Notes: a model not told the origin generated them from the sequence alone. 64,000 bases of DNA from Aminobacter ciceronei (GCF_014138625.1 NZ_JACJHY010000016.1:92336-156335); one strand, 5' to 3'; counted from the stretch's first letter, positions 8,694-17,548 are shown. Numbers and translations: made by a program.

Positions 8694-9698
8694 ATGACGG
8701 AGCGGACAATGACGCTCGCCGCGGTCGAGCAGCTGTGCCTGCGTGCGCTGACCGCAGCGGGAGCCAGCGAGGACAATGCGGCGGCCGTTGCCCGATCGAC
8801 GATGCTGGCGGAGCGCGACGGCATCCGCAGCCACGGCCTGCTCTATGTGCCGATCTATGCCGATCATGTCCGCTGCGGCAAGGTCGACGGAAAGGCACGG
8901 CCCGCCGTGTCGCAGCCGCGCCCAGGCGCTGTGGTCGTTGATGCGGCGACCGGTTTCGCCCATCCCGCCATCGACGCCGGGTGGGATCGTTTCATTGCCG
9001 CCGCACGGCGCAACGGCGTCGCTGCAATGACGGTGTTCAATTCCTACAATTGCGGCGTAGTTGGCCACCATGCCGAGCGTATCGCCGAGGCGGGACTGCT
9101 CGGGTTGTGCACCACCCATGCGCCGGCGTCGATAGCGCCGCCGGGCGGGCGCCTGCCGGTGATCGGCACCAATCCGTTTGCGCTTGGCGCTCCGGATGGC
9201 GCAGGCGGTGCCGCGCTGGTGCTCGACCAGTCGGCGAGTGTGGTGGCGAAATCGGAGATTCTTCTGCGCTCGCGGGAGGGCCGGCCGATCGAACCCGGGT
9301 GGGCCATCGACGAACATGGCGCTGACACGCTGGATCCGGCTGCCGCTCTGAAGGGCTCGATGCTGCCGGCCGGCGGCCACAAGGGTTTTGGTGTCGGACT
9401 TCTCGTCGAAATCCTGGCGTCCTGTCTTGCCGGTGCCGTTCTCAGCAAGGATGCCAGTCCGTTTTCCGGAACGGCGGGCGGGCCGCCGAGAACCGGACAG
9501 TGTTTCATCGCTTTTGACCCCAGGGCGTTTTCGACGGGCTTTTCACATCAGGTCGCAAGTCTCGTGGCAGCTATCGCCAATCAGGGCGATGTCCGCCTCC
9601 CGGGTAGCGGCCGCCAGGCTGCGCGGCGCCGCAATGAACGGGAGGGCGTGCGGGTCGATGCCGGCCTCGTGGATCGGATCGAAACACTCTGCCGCTAA
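8694..9698 (+). CDS. Malate/L-lactate (Ldh2) family NAD(P)-dependent oxidoreductase
   Basis: A 334-residue member of the Ldh2/AllD family, which reduces 2-oxo acids or cyclic imines such as pyrroline-2-carboxylate. Family signs are DGIRSHGLLYVPIYADHV near residue 38 with the catalytic-region histidine, the central FNSYNCGVVGHHAERIAEAGLLG, and the cofactor loop GGHKGFGVGLLVEILA near 225. The ATG at 8694 is chosen over an in-frame TTG at 8682 because GAGGG precedes it at normal spacing. Members act in hydroxyproline/proline-betaine, ureidoglycolate and sulfolactate pathways; with an aldehyde dehydrogenase and betaine importer here, an imino-acid or hydroxy-acid step is plausible but not proven. 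Confidence 0.88.
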   Translation: MTERTMTLAAVEQLCLRALTAAGASEDNAAAVARSTMLAERDGIRSHGLLYVPIYADHVRCGKVDGKARPAVSQPRPGAVVVDAATGFAHPAIDAGWDRFIAAARRNGVAAMTVFNSYNCGVVGHHAERIAEAGLLGLCTTHAPASIAPPGGRLPVIGTNPFALGAPDGAGGAALVLDQSASVVAKSEILLRSREGRPIEPGWAIDEHGADTLDPAAALKGSMLPAGGHKGFGVGLLVEILASCLAGAVLSKDASPFSGTAGGPPRTGQCFIAFDPRAFSTGFSHQVASLVAAIANQGDVRLPGSGRQAARRRNEREGVRVDAGLVDRIETLCR

Positions 9699-9800
9699 AG
9701 TTTTTCTGAAATCCGGATCAGTTATTTCGGTTTGATAAAAGTGACTGCTTTCGACATCGTATCCCTCGAGGCCATCACAACGACAACAAAGGGAACTGCG

Positions 9801-10805
9801 ATGAAGCTCAAGACATCCATTCTTGCGGGAGTTTGCCTTGCCTGCATGGTGCTCGGCAGCAATGCCGCCGAGGCCACGGAATGCGGGACGAAGGACCCGA
9901 TCACGATCGCCGAAATGACCTGGCTGTCTGCCGGTACGCTCGCCTATGTCACCAAGGAGATCCTGGCCGAAGGCTATGGCTGCAACGTCCAGATCGTGCC
10001 CGGCGATACCGTGCCGACCGCATCTTCCATGCTGGCCAAGGGAGAGCCTGACATCGCACCCGAGCTCTGGGTCTCCACCGTCAAGTCGACATGGGACCAG
10101 ATGTTGGCCAAGGGAACCGTCTACAAGGCGGGAGACATCTTCGCCAGCGGCGGCCAGGAAGGTTGGTGGATTCCTGACTACATCGCCGAGGCTCATCCGG
10201 AAATCCGCTCCGTCAGCGATCTCAAGAACAACTGGCAGGTGTTCGAGGACGCGTCGAGCCCGGGCAAAGGCCGCTTCTATGCCTGTCCGCCCGGCTGGGG
10301 TTGCGAGATCATCACCAACAATCTGGTCAAGGCGCTCGACCTGGAAGCGACCTACGAGGTCTATCCGACCGGCTCGGGTGCGAACCTCAAGGCGATGATC
10401 GCCAGGCAGGTCTCGCGCAAGAAGCCGTTCATCGGCTGGTACTGGGGCCCGACCGAAGTGATCGGCAAGTACAAGCTCAAGGTTCTCGAGATGCCGGCCT
10501 ACGACCAGGCAAAATTCACCTGCCTCACCGATGCCAAATGCGAAAAGCCGGAACTGACGGGCTGGGCGGTCGGTGAAGTTGCGGTCGCGGCCACCACCAG
10601 CCTCAAGGACAAGGCGCCTGCCGTGGCCGAGTTCCTGTCGAAGATGCAGGTGCCCAACGTCGAGATCAGCGACGTGCTGGCCTGGGGCGACGACAACAAG
10701 GCTTCGCCCGAGGAAGTCGCCGCCTATTTCTTCAAGAACTACGAAACGATCTGGACGAAATGGGTCCCGGCCGATGTCGCCGAGAAGGTGAAGGCTGCGC
10801 TCTGA
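9801..10805 (+). CDS. Glycine-betaine-type ABC transporter substrate-binding protein
   Basis: A 334-residue periplasmic binding protein of the OpuAC/ProX family, with a Sec signal peptide ending near NAAEA-TE (about residue 26). Aromatic residues likely to form a cage for a quaternary ammonium group occur along the mature chain (EMTWLSAG, APELWVSTVKSTW, EGWWIPDY, FIGWYWGPTE). These are typical of betaine, choline or carnitine binders but do not fix the ligand. GGGAACTGCG precedes the ATG. A perfect GC stem-loop follows the gene before the permease, which may raise its share of the transcript. It starts 102 bp after the Ldh2 gene and may have its own promoter. Confidence 0.9.
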   Translation: MKLKTSILAGVCLACMVLGSNAAEATECGTKDPITIAEMTWLSAGTLAYVTKEILAEGYGCNVQIVPGDTVPTASSMLAKGEPDIAPELWVSTVKSTWDQMLAKGTVYKAGDIFASGGQEGWWIPDYIAEAHPEIRSVSDLKNNWQVFEDASSPGKGRFYACPPGWGCEIITNNLVKALDLEATYEVYPTGSGANLKAMIARQVSRKKPFIGWYWGPTEVIGKYKLKVLEMPAYDQAKFTCLTDAKCEKPELTGWAVGEVAVAATTSLKDKAPAVAEFLSKMQVPNVEISDVLAWGDDNKASPEEVAAYFFKNYETIWTKWVPADVAEKVKAAL

Positions 10806-10814
10806 TCGCAGCCT

Positions 10815-10848
10815 GGCGGCCGCGTATCTTCCCCCGGGCGCGGCCGCC
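10815..10848 (+). other. Intercistronic stem-loop after the binding-protein gene
   Basis: A perfect 10-bp stem (GGCGGCCGCG / CGCGGCCGCC) with a 14-nt loop and no T-run lies 9 bp after the stop. Such structures commonly protect upstream mRNA from 3' exonucleases or reduce read-through to permease genes. One of five similar elements in this window. Confidence 0.7.
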
Positions 10849-10945
10849 CCTTCGCATATGATGCCCATGGCGCTTGTCCGCGGAACGTCGGCAACTGGCC
10901 GCCTCCGCGAGAGCCGCGGGTTGCCAACCTTGAAAGGGTCATGCC

Positions 10946-11818
10946 GTGGCAGACAATTTTCCCGAGCTTCTGGACACGCGCGGGCTCCGCTTCGCGATCG
11001 ATGACGGTTTCAGCTGGGTCGTTGCCAATTACGGCGACACGCTCGAGCGGTTGCTTGCACCGCTGCTCAAGCTGCTCGGTGCCATGGAGGCCTTCCTGCA
11101 ATGGTTGCCCTGGTATGTCACGATCGCCGGCATCGCCCTTTTGACCTACTCGGCCTCGCGTAACCTGCGAATGACGGGCAGCGCGATCGTCATGCTGTTC
11201 TTCATCGGCGCTGTTGGCCTGTGGAACGACGCCATGGCGACTGTAGCGCTGATGCTCGCCGCGACCGTTGTCGCCGTTGTGGTTGGCATTCCGCTCGGCA
11301 TCGTCATGGCGCGGTCCGACAGGCTGCGCTCGATTGCCTTGCCGTTGCTCAACATCATGCAAACGCTGCCGATCTTCGTTTATCTGATCCCCTTCGTCAT
11401 GCTGTTCGGGCCGGGCAAGATCCCGGCCATCCTCGCCACCGTCTTCTTCGCCATTCCACCTGTCATCAGGTTGACCGATCTCGGCATCCGCCAGGTCGAC
11501 GGCGAGGTGGTCGAGGCGATTGTCGCCTTTGGTGCGACACCAAGCCAGAAGCTGGTGAAGGTCCAGATCCCGCTCGCCCTGCCGACCATCATGGCCGGCA
11601 TCAACCAGACGACGATGATGGCGCTGTCGATGGTGGTCATCGCATCGATGATCGGCGCCGGCGGGCTCGGCTACCAGGTGTTGCAGGGGATCCAGCGGCT
11701 GGAGGCAAGCCGTGGCCTTGTCGCCGGCATCGCCATCGTCTTCCTCGCCGTGATTTTCGACCGCATCGCACAGTCCTACGGCAGGCGTGCCCAGAAACAC
11801 CTCGAGCACGGGGAGTAG
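10946..11818 (+). CDS. Glycine-betaine-type ABC transporter permease
   Basis: A 290-residue ProW/OpuAB-type inner-membrane permease. A soluble N-terminal stretch is followed by hydrophobic segments from about residue 50. The binding-protein-dependent transport signature occurs near residues 185-205 (EAIVAFGATPSQKLVKVQIPLALPTIMAG), followed by MIGAGGLGYQVLQGIQ, typical of the ProU family. Translation starts at GTG after a GAAAGGG site. The ATPase begins 4 bp after the stop. Works with the flanking binding protein and ATPase. Confidence 0.92.
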   Translation: MADNFPELLDTRGLRFAIDDGFSWVVANYGDTLERLLAPLLKLLGAMEAFLQWLPWYVTIAGIALLTYSASRNLRMTGSAIVMLFFIGAVGLWNDAMATVALMLAATVVAVVVGIPLGIVMARSDRLRSIALPLLNIMQTLPIFVYLIPFVMLFGPGKIPAILATVFFAIPPVIRLTDLGIRQVDGEVVEAIVAFGATPSQKLVKVQIPLALPTIMAGINQTTMMALSMVVIASMIGAGGLGYQVLQGIQRLEASRGLVAGIAIVFLAVIFDRIAQSYGRRAQKHLEHGE

Positions 11819-11822
11819 GATC

Positions 11823-13067
11823 GTGACCGTTTCGGACGTGAAAATTCAGGTCGATGAGGTCTACAAGATCTTCGGCAGCCGGCCGGACGATGCAATGGCT
11901 GCACTCCACGCTGGCGCCGGGAAGGCCGAGGTCCTGAAGAAGACCGGCTGCATCGTTGGCCTCAGGGGGATCGATTTCTCGATCCGCCGCGGCGAGACCT
12001 TTGTCATCATGGGGCTTTCGGGCTCCGGGAAGTCGACGCTGATCCGTCATTTCAACCGGCTGATCGAGCCGACGGCCGGCCGCATCCTGGTCGACGGCCG
12101 CAACATCATGGACATGAACGCCAGGGAATTGTTGGCGTTTCGCCGCAGCGGCATTTCCATGGTGTTCCAGCGCTTCGGTCTGCTGCCGCATCAGACGGTG
12201 CTGGAGAACACGATCTGCGGGCCGATCCTGCAGGGCGTGGATCGGCGCGAGGCGCTGACACGCGGCATGGAGCAGCTCGAACTCGTCGGCCTCAAGGGGT
12301 TCGAGCACCGCTTTCCCCGCCAGCTCTCGGGCGGCATGCAGCAACGGGTTGGCCTCGCCCGGGCGCTTGCGACGCAGGCAGACGTGCTCTTGATGGACGA
12401 GGCCTTCAGCGCGCTCGACCCGCTGATCAAAAGCGACATGCAGGAACAGCTGAAGCAGATCCAGGCACGGCTGAAGAAGACCATCATCTTTATCACCCAT
12501 GATCTCGACGAAGCCCTGCATCTCGGTGATCGCATCGCCATTCTGAAGGATGGCGAGCTGCGCCAGGTCGGCACCGGCGAAGAGATCCTGTTCCGCCCGG
12601 CGGACGACTATGTCGAGCGTTTCGTCCGCAAGGTCGACCTGTCGCGCGCGCTCCATGCCAACGACGCCTTTGCCAAGGTTCCCGTTTTGGCGCAGGCGGA
12701 AGCCACCGGCGGCCGGGCGGCCGCGCTGTTGCGCCAACATCCGGCGGTGATCGTCACGCATGGTACGGAGATGCGCGTTGTTACCTCAGGCGAGCCGGAT
12801 AGTGCGAAGAGGGCTGCATGCATCGACGCTGCGGCGACACTTCGCCAGAGCTTTCTGCTCCTGGCGGATGAAGATGCCGTCGTGGTCATGGACGGTGGAG
12901 CGCCCGCCGGAGTCCTCACTCGCGAATTGGCATTTAAGGCGCTGTGTCGGTCGAGCGGCGCCGCCTACTTGGACCATCGCCAGAGACCGCAGGTGCTCGA
13001 TGATGTTGTAAAGCGATCATCGAATGCGGCCGATGATCGCCTGGGCCAGGGTCTCTGCCGCGCGTGA
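11823..13067 (+). CDS. Glycine-betaine-type ABC transporter ATPase with an abnormal C-terminus
   Basis: A 414-residue ProV-type ATPase starting at GTG. Walker A is GLSGSGKST (near residue 65), the signature QLSGGMQQRVGLARA and Walker B DVLLMDEAFSALDP follow, and a CBS-like regulatory region occupies the last third. An aromatic-Q-loop VFQRFGLLPHQTV is typical of the family. The final residues from about 13017 on are encoded antisense to a degraded LysR gene, so the natural C-terminus was probably replaced when that relic was joined to this locus. The core is intact and should be functional. It overlaps the relic by about 50 bp. Confidence 0.9.
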   Translation: MTVSDVKIQVDEVYKIFGSRPDDAMAALHAGAGKAEVLKKTGCIVGLRGIDFSIRRGETFVIMGLSGSGKSTLIRHFNRLIEPTAGRILVDGRNIMDMNARELLAFRRSGISMVFQRFGLLPHQTVLENTICGPILQGVDRREALTRGMEQLELVGLKGFEHRFPRQLSGGMQQRVGLARALATQADVLLMDEAFSALDPLIKSDMQEQLKQIQARLKKTIIFITHDLDEALHLGDRIAILKDGELRQVGTGEEILFRPADDYVERFVRKVDLSRALHANDAFAKVPVLAQAEATGGRAAALLRQHPAVIVTHGTEMRVVTSGEPDSAKRAACIDAAATLRQSFLLLADEDAVVVMDGGAPAGVLTRELAFKALCRSSGAAYLDHRQRPQVLDDVVKRSSNAADDRLGQGLCRA

Positions 13068-13295
13068 GGCGCGAGCGGGGGTAGGCGATGTAAAACGGAT
13101 CCTCGAAGGTCATGCGCTCGGGCAGCAGGAGCTGCAGATCGCATTTGCCACCGACTCCTCGGCATAATGGTCGGGGAGAAAGCCGATGTAGGCGCCGGAA
13201 AGCAACAGCAGCAGCGTGCCTTCCATGTGCGGGGTCGCCGCAGCCCAGGCGAAATCGACGCCGCAATTTGGAGTTTCGGTCACGTAGGTGCGCCC
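13017..13295 (-). pseudogene. LysR regulator relic (C-terminal part)
   Basis: Reading leftward, three frames together rebuild the end of a LysR effector domain: one frame gives DFAWAAATPHMEGTLLLLLSG then AYIGFLPDHYAEE, the next LLPERMTFEDPFYIAYPRSRLTR, and the third AAETLAQAIIGRIR before a stop. At least two frameshifts (near 13145 and 13060) break it, and the DNA-binding half is absent. The order of pieces matches intact LysR proteins, so this is decay and not chance. It overlaps the tail of the ATPase gene on the other strand. Confidence 0.75.
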
Positions 13296-13313
13296 CGGCC
13301 CCAACATGTGCGC

Positions 13314-13525
13314 GACAATGGCGATATCGACGCCTGGGTGCGCGAGACGATGGAAAGCACCTACCACCCTTGCGGCTCGTGCCGCATGGGCGAGGATGCG
13401 ATGGCCGTCGTCGACGGCCAGCTGAAGGTGAGGGGCATCGAGGGCCTCAGGTGATCGACAGTTCGGTCTTCCCGACCGAGCCGAACGCCGACGACATCGT
13501 GCGCGGCAACCTCCTGCTCGCCGCA
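13314..13525 (+). pseudogene. GMC/choline dehydrogenase relic (C-terminal part)
   Basis: GDIDAWVRETMESTYHPCGSCRMGEDAM, then AVVDGQLKVRGIEGLR in one frame and VIDSSVFPTEPNAD in the next, match the C-terminal FAD-enzyme region of BetA-like GMC oxidoreductases (active-site histidine in YHP, then MG-x-D and the VxDSSxxP motif). One base is lost near 13452, and the rest of the gene is missing. Its position beside a betaine-type importer and a LysR relic suggests a choline or alcohol oxidation gene once stood here. Confidence 0.75.
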
Positions 13526-13947
13526 TCGAACGCCGCCATCGGGATCGCGCCCGGCGTCGGCCGGACCCAGCGCGCCAGCGAGCCAGCAGCCGGTTTCGTC
13601 GCCTTCAGCCTGAGCGCCGTAGCATGGGCGTGCAGCGTGCCTGGCACGCATCTGACGACTACTGCGCCAACGCCGTCAACGATTTCGACAACTCTTCCAT
13701 CCGCGCGTCGTTGTTACCCGATGCGGACGGCGTAATCGGACACTGAGATCGCCGATCTCGAACGCGACATCATCGCCCATCCTGAAGAGCCTATCGGGCC
13801 GGTCGTACTGGAAGACCCGTGTTGGCGGAGCTGCAGCCAGGTCGGTCTGCGCTCGCGCCACACTGCGGACTGGCGCCGAAGGAGGAGGCAAGCCTTCGCC
13901 TGGCGACACAGTTTGAAATCATCTTGACGAAGCAGGTATATTGATAT
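13526..13947. other. Degenerate intergenic stretch
   Basis: About 420 bp without a supportable gene. Short open stretches occur on both strands with no recognisable family or start site. Given the two relics just before it, this is probably decayed coding sequence. The last 30 bp lead into the ROK operator and likely carry its promoter. Confidence 0.5.
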
Positions 13948-13972
13948 TTAGTTCGGTGACAGAACGAACTAA
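13948..13972. promoter_or_regulatory. XylR/ROK-type operator
   Basis: TTAGTTCG-N9-CGAACTAA is a perfect 8-bp inverted repeat ending 10 bp before the ROK start. It closely resembles the TTAGTTTG...CAAACTAA operators known for XylR-type ROK repressors, so autoregulation of this gene and the operon behind it is likely. Confidence 0.65.
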
Positions 13973-13982
13973 TAGAGCCGAT

Positions 13983-15197
13983 ATGACCGATGCACCTCGT
14001 ATCTCCCGGCAATTCTCGCAGCGCTCCGTCATGGAAGCGATCGTTCAGGGTGGGCCGATTTCGCGCGCCTCCATCGCCAAGCTGACGGGGCTCTCGAAGC
14101 AAACGATATCCGAAATCGTCCGGGACCTGGAGGATGGCGGTTGGGTGCGCGAGACCGGGCGCACGAGTGGTCATGTCGGGCGTACGGCAGTTACCTATGA
14201 GCTGGTCGTCGATGCCGCTTTCATCGTCGCCGTCGACCTGGGTGGCACCAAGGTTCGTGTGGCGGTGACCGATCTTGCCGGACAGATCGTCATCGAAGAT
14301 ACAGCTCCGACTGATCTGCGCGGAGGCAGGCCGCTCGTCACGCAGATCGCCGGTATGGCGCTTTCGGCCGCTGAAGGGGCCAAGGTGGCGCGTGACAAAC
14401 TGCGGCTTGCAGTCGTGGGCGTTCCCGGTGCGCCCGACAACCGCACCGGCCGGGTGCTGCTTGCGCCGAATATCCGCGATTTCGACACCATGGATGTGCT
14501 GGAGGCCTTCAGGCAAGCGCTTGGCTTCGACGTCGTTCTTGAAAACGACGTCAACCTCGCGGCACTCGGCGAAAGTTGGCAAGGCCAGGGGCAGGGTATC
14601 GACAATCTTGCCTATGTGGCGCTCGGCACGGGTATCGGCAGCGGGCTCATCCTTGGAGGCAATCTCGTGCGCGGCGCTGCCAACGCGGCCGGCGAAATGG
14701 GCTTCCTGCCGATTGGCGCCAATCCATTCGATCCGGAGTCGCTTCGGGTCGGTGCCTATGAACGCGCGGTCGCCACGCACGGTATCATCGAGCGCTACGA
14801 AACTACCACCGGCGAGAACATAAGCGTTCCCGTCATATTTGAACGCGCCGCAGCCGGAGACGCAGCGGCCGTTGCCGCCATCGACGAAACATCGCGCCAG
14901 GTCGCCTGCGGCATTGCCGCTATCTGCGCCATCGCCAACCCGCAACTCGTGATCCTCGGCGGCTCCATCGGCCTTCGACCAGAAATCCTGGAGCGCGCAC
15001 GCCATTTCCTGCCGCAGTGCTTTCCCTACCCGGTCGACGTCGTCTCCGGCGAACTTGGGGCGCGGGCGGCACTTGTCGGCGCGACGGCGGTTGGCCTCAG
15101 CCAGCTGCACAACACGCTCTTCGGCGTCGCAACGCCGAATGCCGGCCTTTCCCTTCCGCCTACCGGCGCGGAATCCTCCCAGGAGGCCGCAGAATGA
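13983..15197 (+). CDS. ROK family transcriptional repressor (NagC/XylR type)
   Basis: A 404-residue protein with an N-terminal winged helix (QRSVMEAIVQGGPISRASIAKLTGLSKQTISEIVRDLEDGGWVRE, residues 10-55) and a ROK domain. The latter has the phosphate-1-like start VAVDLGGTKVRVAV (about 80), ENDVNLAALGE, and GTGIGSGLILGGNLVRGAANAAGEMG. The usual zinc-binding cysteine cluster of sugar-kinase ROKs (CxCGxxGC) is absent: the position after GEMG reads FLPIGANPFDPE, so this is a regulator with an unusual effector pocket. A strong palindrome lies just upstream. Its stop overlaps the M20 gene start, so repressor and operon share a transcript. Confidence 0.9.
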   Translation: MTDAPRISRQFSQRSVMEAIVQGGPISRASIAKLTGLSKQTISEIVRDLEDGGWVRETGRTSGHVGRTAVTYELVVDAAFIVAVDLGGTKVRVAVTDLAGQIVIEDTAPTDLRGGRPLVTQIAGMALSAAEGAKVARDKLRLAVVGVPGAPDNRTGRVLLAPNIRDFDTMDVLEAFRQALGFDVVLENDVNLAALGESWQGQGQGIDNLAYVALGTGIGSGLILGGNLVRGAANAAGEMGFLPIGANPFDPESLRVGAYERAVATHGIIERYETTTGENISVPVIFERAAAGDAAAVAAIDETSRQVACGIAAICAIANPQLVILGGSIGLRPEILERARHFLPQCFPYPVDVVSGELGARAALVGATAVGLSQLHNTLFGVATPNAGLSLPPTGAESSQEAAE

Positions 15198-16453
15198 CGG
15201 TAGAAAGCGACCTTTTCGGCCGTCTTCGCGCGGCACTCGATGGCGATGCAGCCATCGACCTGTTCCGCGGTGCGATCCATCGCGACAGCATCACCGGCAA
15301 CGAGGCCAATGTCGTCGCCTATCTTGCCGACGCGATGCGCAAGCTCGGCCTCTCCGACGTGACGACGGCAGACTTCCTGCCCGGGCGGCCGAATGTCTGG
15401 GGCGAGCGCAAAGGCGCCGGCGGCGGCAAACGCCTGCTCTTCATCGGCCATACCGACGTCGTCCATGTCGATGGCTGGCGCGAAAACTGGGCCGGTACCG
15501 AGCGTGAGGATCCCTTTGGCGCGGCCATCGTCGACGGCGCGATCTGGGGCCGTGGGGCAGGCGACCTCAAGGCCGGCATCACTTCGTCGCTTGCTGCCAT
15601 GGCGCTTCTCGATGCGGCAGGGATCCAGCTTGCCGGTGACGTTTCTTTCGCCTTTGTCGGCGACGAGGAGAGCGGCCAGCCGGGCACCGGCGTCTCGGCC
15701 GGCATCAAGGACTACGTGGCACGCATGGAGGCCGGCGAGGTCGAGCGGCCTGATTTCGTCATCTATGTCGAGCCGACGCAGCTTGCCGTTTACCCGGCGC
15801 AGATCGGCTTCTTCATCACCGACATTACCATCACTGGGCGCTCGGCCTATTTCGGTGTGCCGGAACTCGGCAAGGATGCGCTGCGCGCCAGCCACGCGGC
15901 GATGAGCGCACTGTGGAAACACTCCGAGGTAATTTCCGCTCGCGCCGAGCACGCGCTTGTCGGCCGTTCCTTCCTGCTGATCACCGGGCTCAGCGGTGGC
16001 GGTTACATCGCCGTCCCGGAAAAATGCGAATTGTCGCTGATCCGCAAGCTTCTGCCGGGCGAGTCGCTCGACCAGGCAGCCGCAGAGATCGAAGCCGCCG
16101 TGCGTGGCGCCATCGACGACCCGGATATCGCGGTGGACTTTTCCTACCCTGCCGGCCGAGACCATGCACTCGGCGGTACGGCAGCCGAGATTGATGCGGG
16201 CTCCCCTGAGGTCGCGATGCTGTCGCAGGCGATCGGTAGCGCGCTGTCCGGGCGCGGCACCATTCAAGGGGCGCCGTTCTGGTCGGAATCGCCCTTCTTC
16301 GTGAACCGGCTCGGTATCCCCGCGGTCTATTGCGCGCCCGGCGATATCCGGAATTGCCACACCTACAACGAACACGTCGAGATCGAAGAATTTCTCGCGG
16401 GCGTCATCGGCTTTGCGGCCTTCATGGCGCGTTTTTGCGGAACAGTTGACTGA
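15194..16453 (+). CDS. M20 family metallohydrolase (ArgE/DapE-like)
   Basis: A 419-residue di-zinc amidohydrolase that should cleave an N-acyl amino acid or a related amide. Metal and catalytic motifs are intact: GHTDVVHVDG (about 80), GRGAGDLKAG (about 115), GDEESG (about 155), VEPT (near 190) and a late CHTYNEHVEIEEF. A dimerisation lid with IRKLLPGESL follows. Translation is coupled to the ROK gene by an ATGA overlap. As part of an operon with binding proteins and a PLP racemase-like enzyme it probably releases an amino acid from the imported compound. The acyl group is unknown. Confidence 0.88.
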   Translation: MTVESDLFGRLRAALDGDAAIDLFRGAIHRDSITGNEANVVAYLADAMRKLGLSDVTTADFLPGRPNVWGERKGAGGGKRLLFIGHTDVVHVDGWRENWAGTEREDPFGAAIVDGAIWGRGAGDLKAGITSSLAAMALLDAAGIQLAGDVSFAFVGDEESGQPGTGVSAGIKDYVARMEAGEVERPDFVIYVEPTQLAVYPAQIGFFITDITITGRSAYFGVPELGKDALRASHAAMSALWKHSEVISARAEHALVGRSFLLITGLSGGGYIAVPEKCELSLIRKLLPGESLDQAAAEIEAAVRGAIDDPDIAVDFSYPAGRDHALGGTAAEIDAGSPEVAMLSQAIGSALSGRGTIQGAPFWSESPFFVNRLGIPAVYCAPGDIRNCHTYNEHVEIEEFLAGVIGFAAFMARFCGTVD

Positions 16454-16480
16454 ACCATCCGAACCAAAGGGAGTGAGACC

Positions 16481-17542
16481 ATGCAGATGACAAAATGGCT
16501 GACCGGAGCCTTGACCGCCGGTCTTATCATGAGCGCCGGAACTGCCATTGCCCAGACCGTCGGCCCGGCCGGTGAGGCAGCAACGCCGAGTTCCGAAGTC
16601 ACGCTCAGTGACGCTGACATCGCGGCGCTGAAGGACAAGGGCTACAAGGCAGCACTGCTCTGGCACACCTCGTCCGACTTCACCAATGCGGTCGGCCAGG
16701 GCGCGACCGATGAGTTCAAGCGCGCCGGCATCGACATTGCCGTGACGACGGATGCCCAGTTCGACGCCGCGCGCCAGCGCAGCGACATCGAGACAGCACT
16801 TGCCGCCAAGCCGAACGTCATCCTGGCATTGCCGCTCGATCCGGTGACGTCGGCCGAAGCGTTCCGCCAGGCCGTCGCCGACGGCGCCAAGCTGGTGTTC
16901 CTGTCGAATGTGCCAAAGGACTACAAGCACGGTACGGACTACGCCGCGATCGTTACCGACGACCTCTACCAGATGGGCAAGCAGGCGGCCGATGCGTTGG
17001 CCAAGTCCATCGGCGGCAAGGGTACGGTCGGCTACATCTTCCACGACGCCACCTACTACGTCACCAACCAGCGTGACCAGGCATTCAAGTCGACCATCGA
17101 GAAGGACTATCCTGACATCAAGATCGTCGCGGACCAGGGCATTTCCGATCCGGCGCGCGCCGAGGAGCTGGCCAATGCGATGCTGCTGAAAAATCCGGAT
17201 CTCGACGGTATTTACGTCACCTGGGCCGAGCCGGCGGACGGCGTGTTGGCGGCGCTGCGCGGCGCGGGTAACACCAAGACGAAGATCGTCACGCTCGATC
17301 TCGCCGAGCCGGTCGCCCTCGACATGGTCAAGGGCGGCAATGTGACGGCGCTGGTCGCCGACAAGGCCTATGAACTCGGCCGCGCCATGGCGGCTGCCGG
17401 CATGAAGTCGCTGCTCGGTCAGGAGACGCCGGCCTTCGTCGTTGCCCCGGCGCTGACGGTCACCAAGGACAATGTGTCCCAAGGCTGGAAAGACTCGCTG
17501 AACCGCGACGCGCCGCAATCGGTGCTCGACGCAGCGAAGTGA
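16481..17542 (+). CDS. Ribose-type ABC transporter substrate-binding protein 1
   Basis: A 353-residue periplasmic binding protein (Peripla_BP_4 type) with a Sec signal ending at TAIAQ (about residue 25). It contains NAVGQGATDEFKRAGIDI, VILALPLDP, and GYIFHDATYYVTNQRDQAFKSTIEKDYPDIKI. More than half its residues match the next gene's product by eye, so the two arose by tandem duplication. GGGAGTGAG precedes the ATG. A perfect 12-bp stem-loop follows. The ligand is not known; the usual sugar specificity is doubtful given the amino-acid-type enzymes in the operon. Confidence 0.88.
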   Translation: MQMTKWLTGALTAGLIMSAGTAIAQTVGPAGEAATPSSEVTLSDADIAALKDKGYKAALLWHTSSDFTNAVGQGATDEFKRAGIDIAVTTDAQFDAARQRSDIETALAAKPNVILALPLDPVTSAEAFRQAVADGAKLVFLSNVPKDYKHGTDYAAIVTDDLYQMGKQAADALAKSIGGKGTVGYIFHDATYYVTNQRDQAFKSTIEKDYPDIKIVADQGISDPARAEELANAMLLKNPDLDGIYVTWAEPADGVLAALRGAGNTKTKIVTLDLAEPVALDMVKGGNVTALVADKAYELGRAMAAAGMKSLLGQETPAFVVAPALTVTKDNVSQGWKDSLNRDAPQSVLDAAK

Positions 17543-17548
17543 CCGCCT

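Noticed and set aside
13112..13735. Plus-strand open frame of 207 codons
   Set aside because: Most of it runs in the wrong frame over the LysR and GMC relics; family-like sequence appears only in other frames.
15026..17518. Long open frame of 830 codons on the minus strand
   Set aside because: It lies wholly opposite the ROK, M20 and binding-protein genes, all with clear family motifs, and its translation has no recognisable domain. Long antisense frames are expected in high-GC coding DNA.
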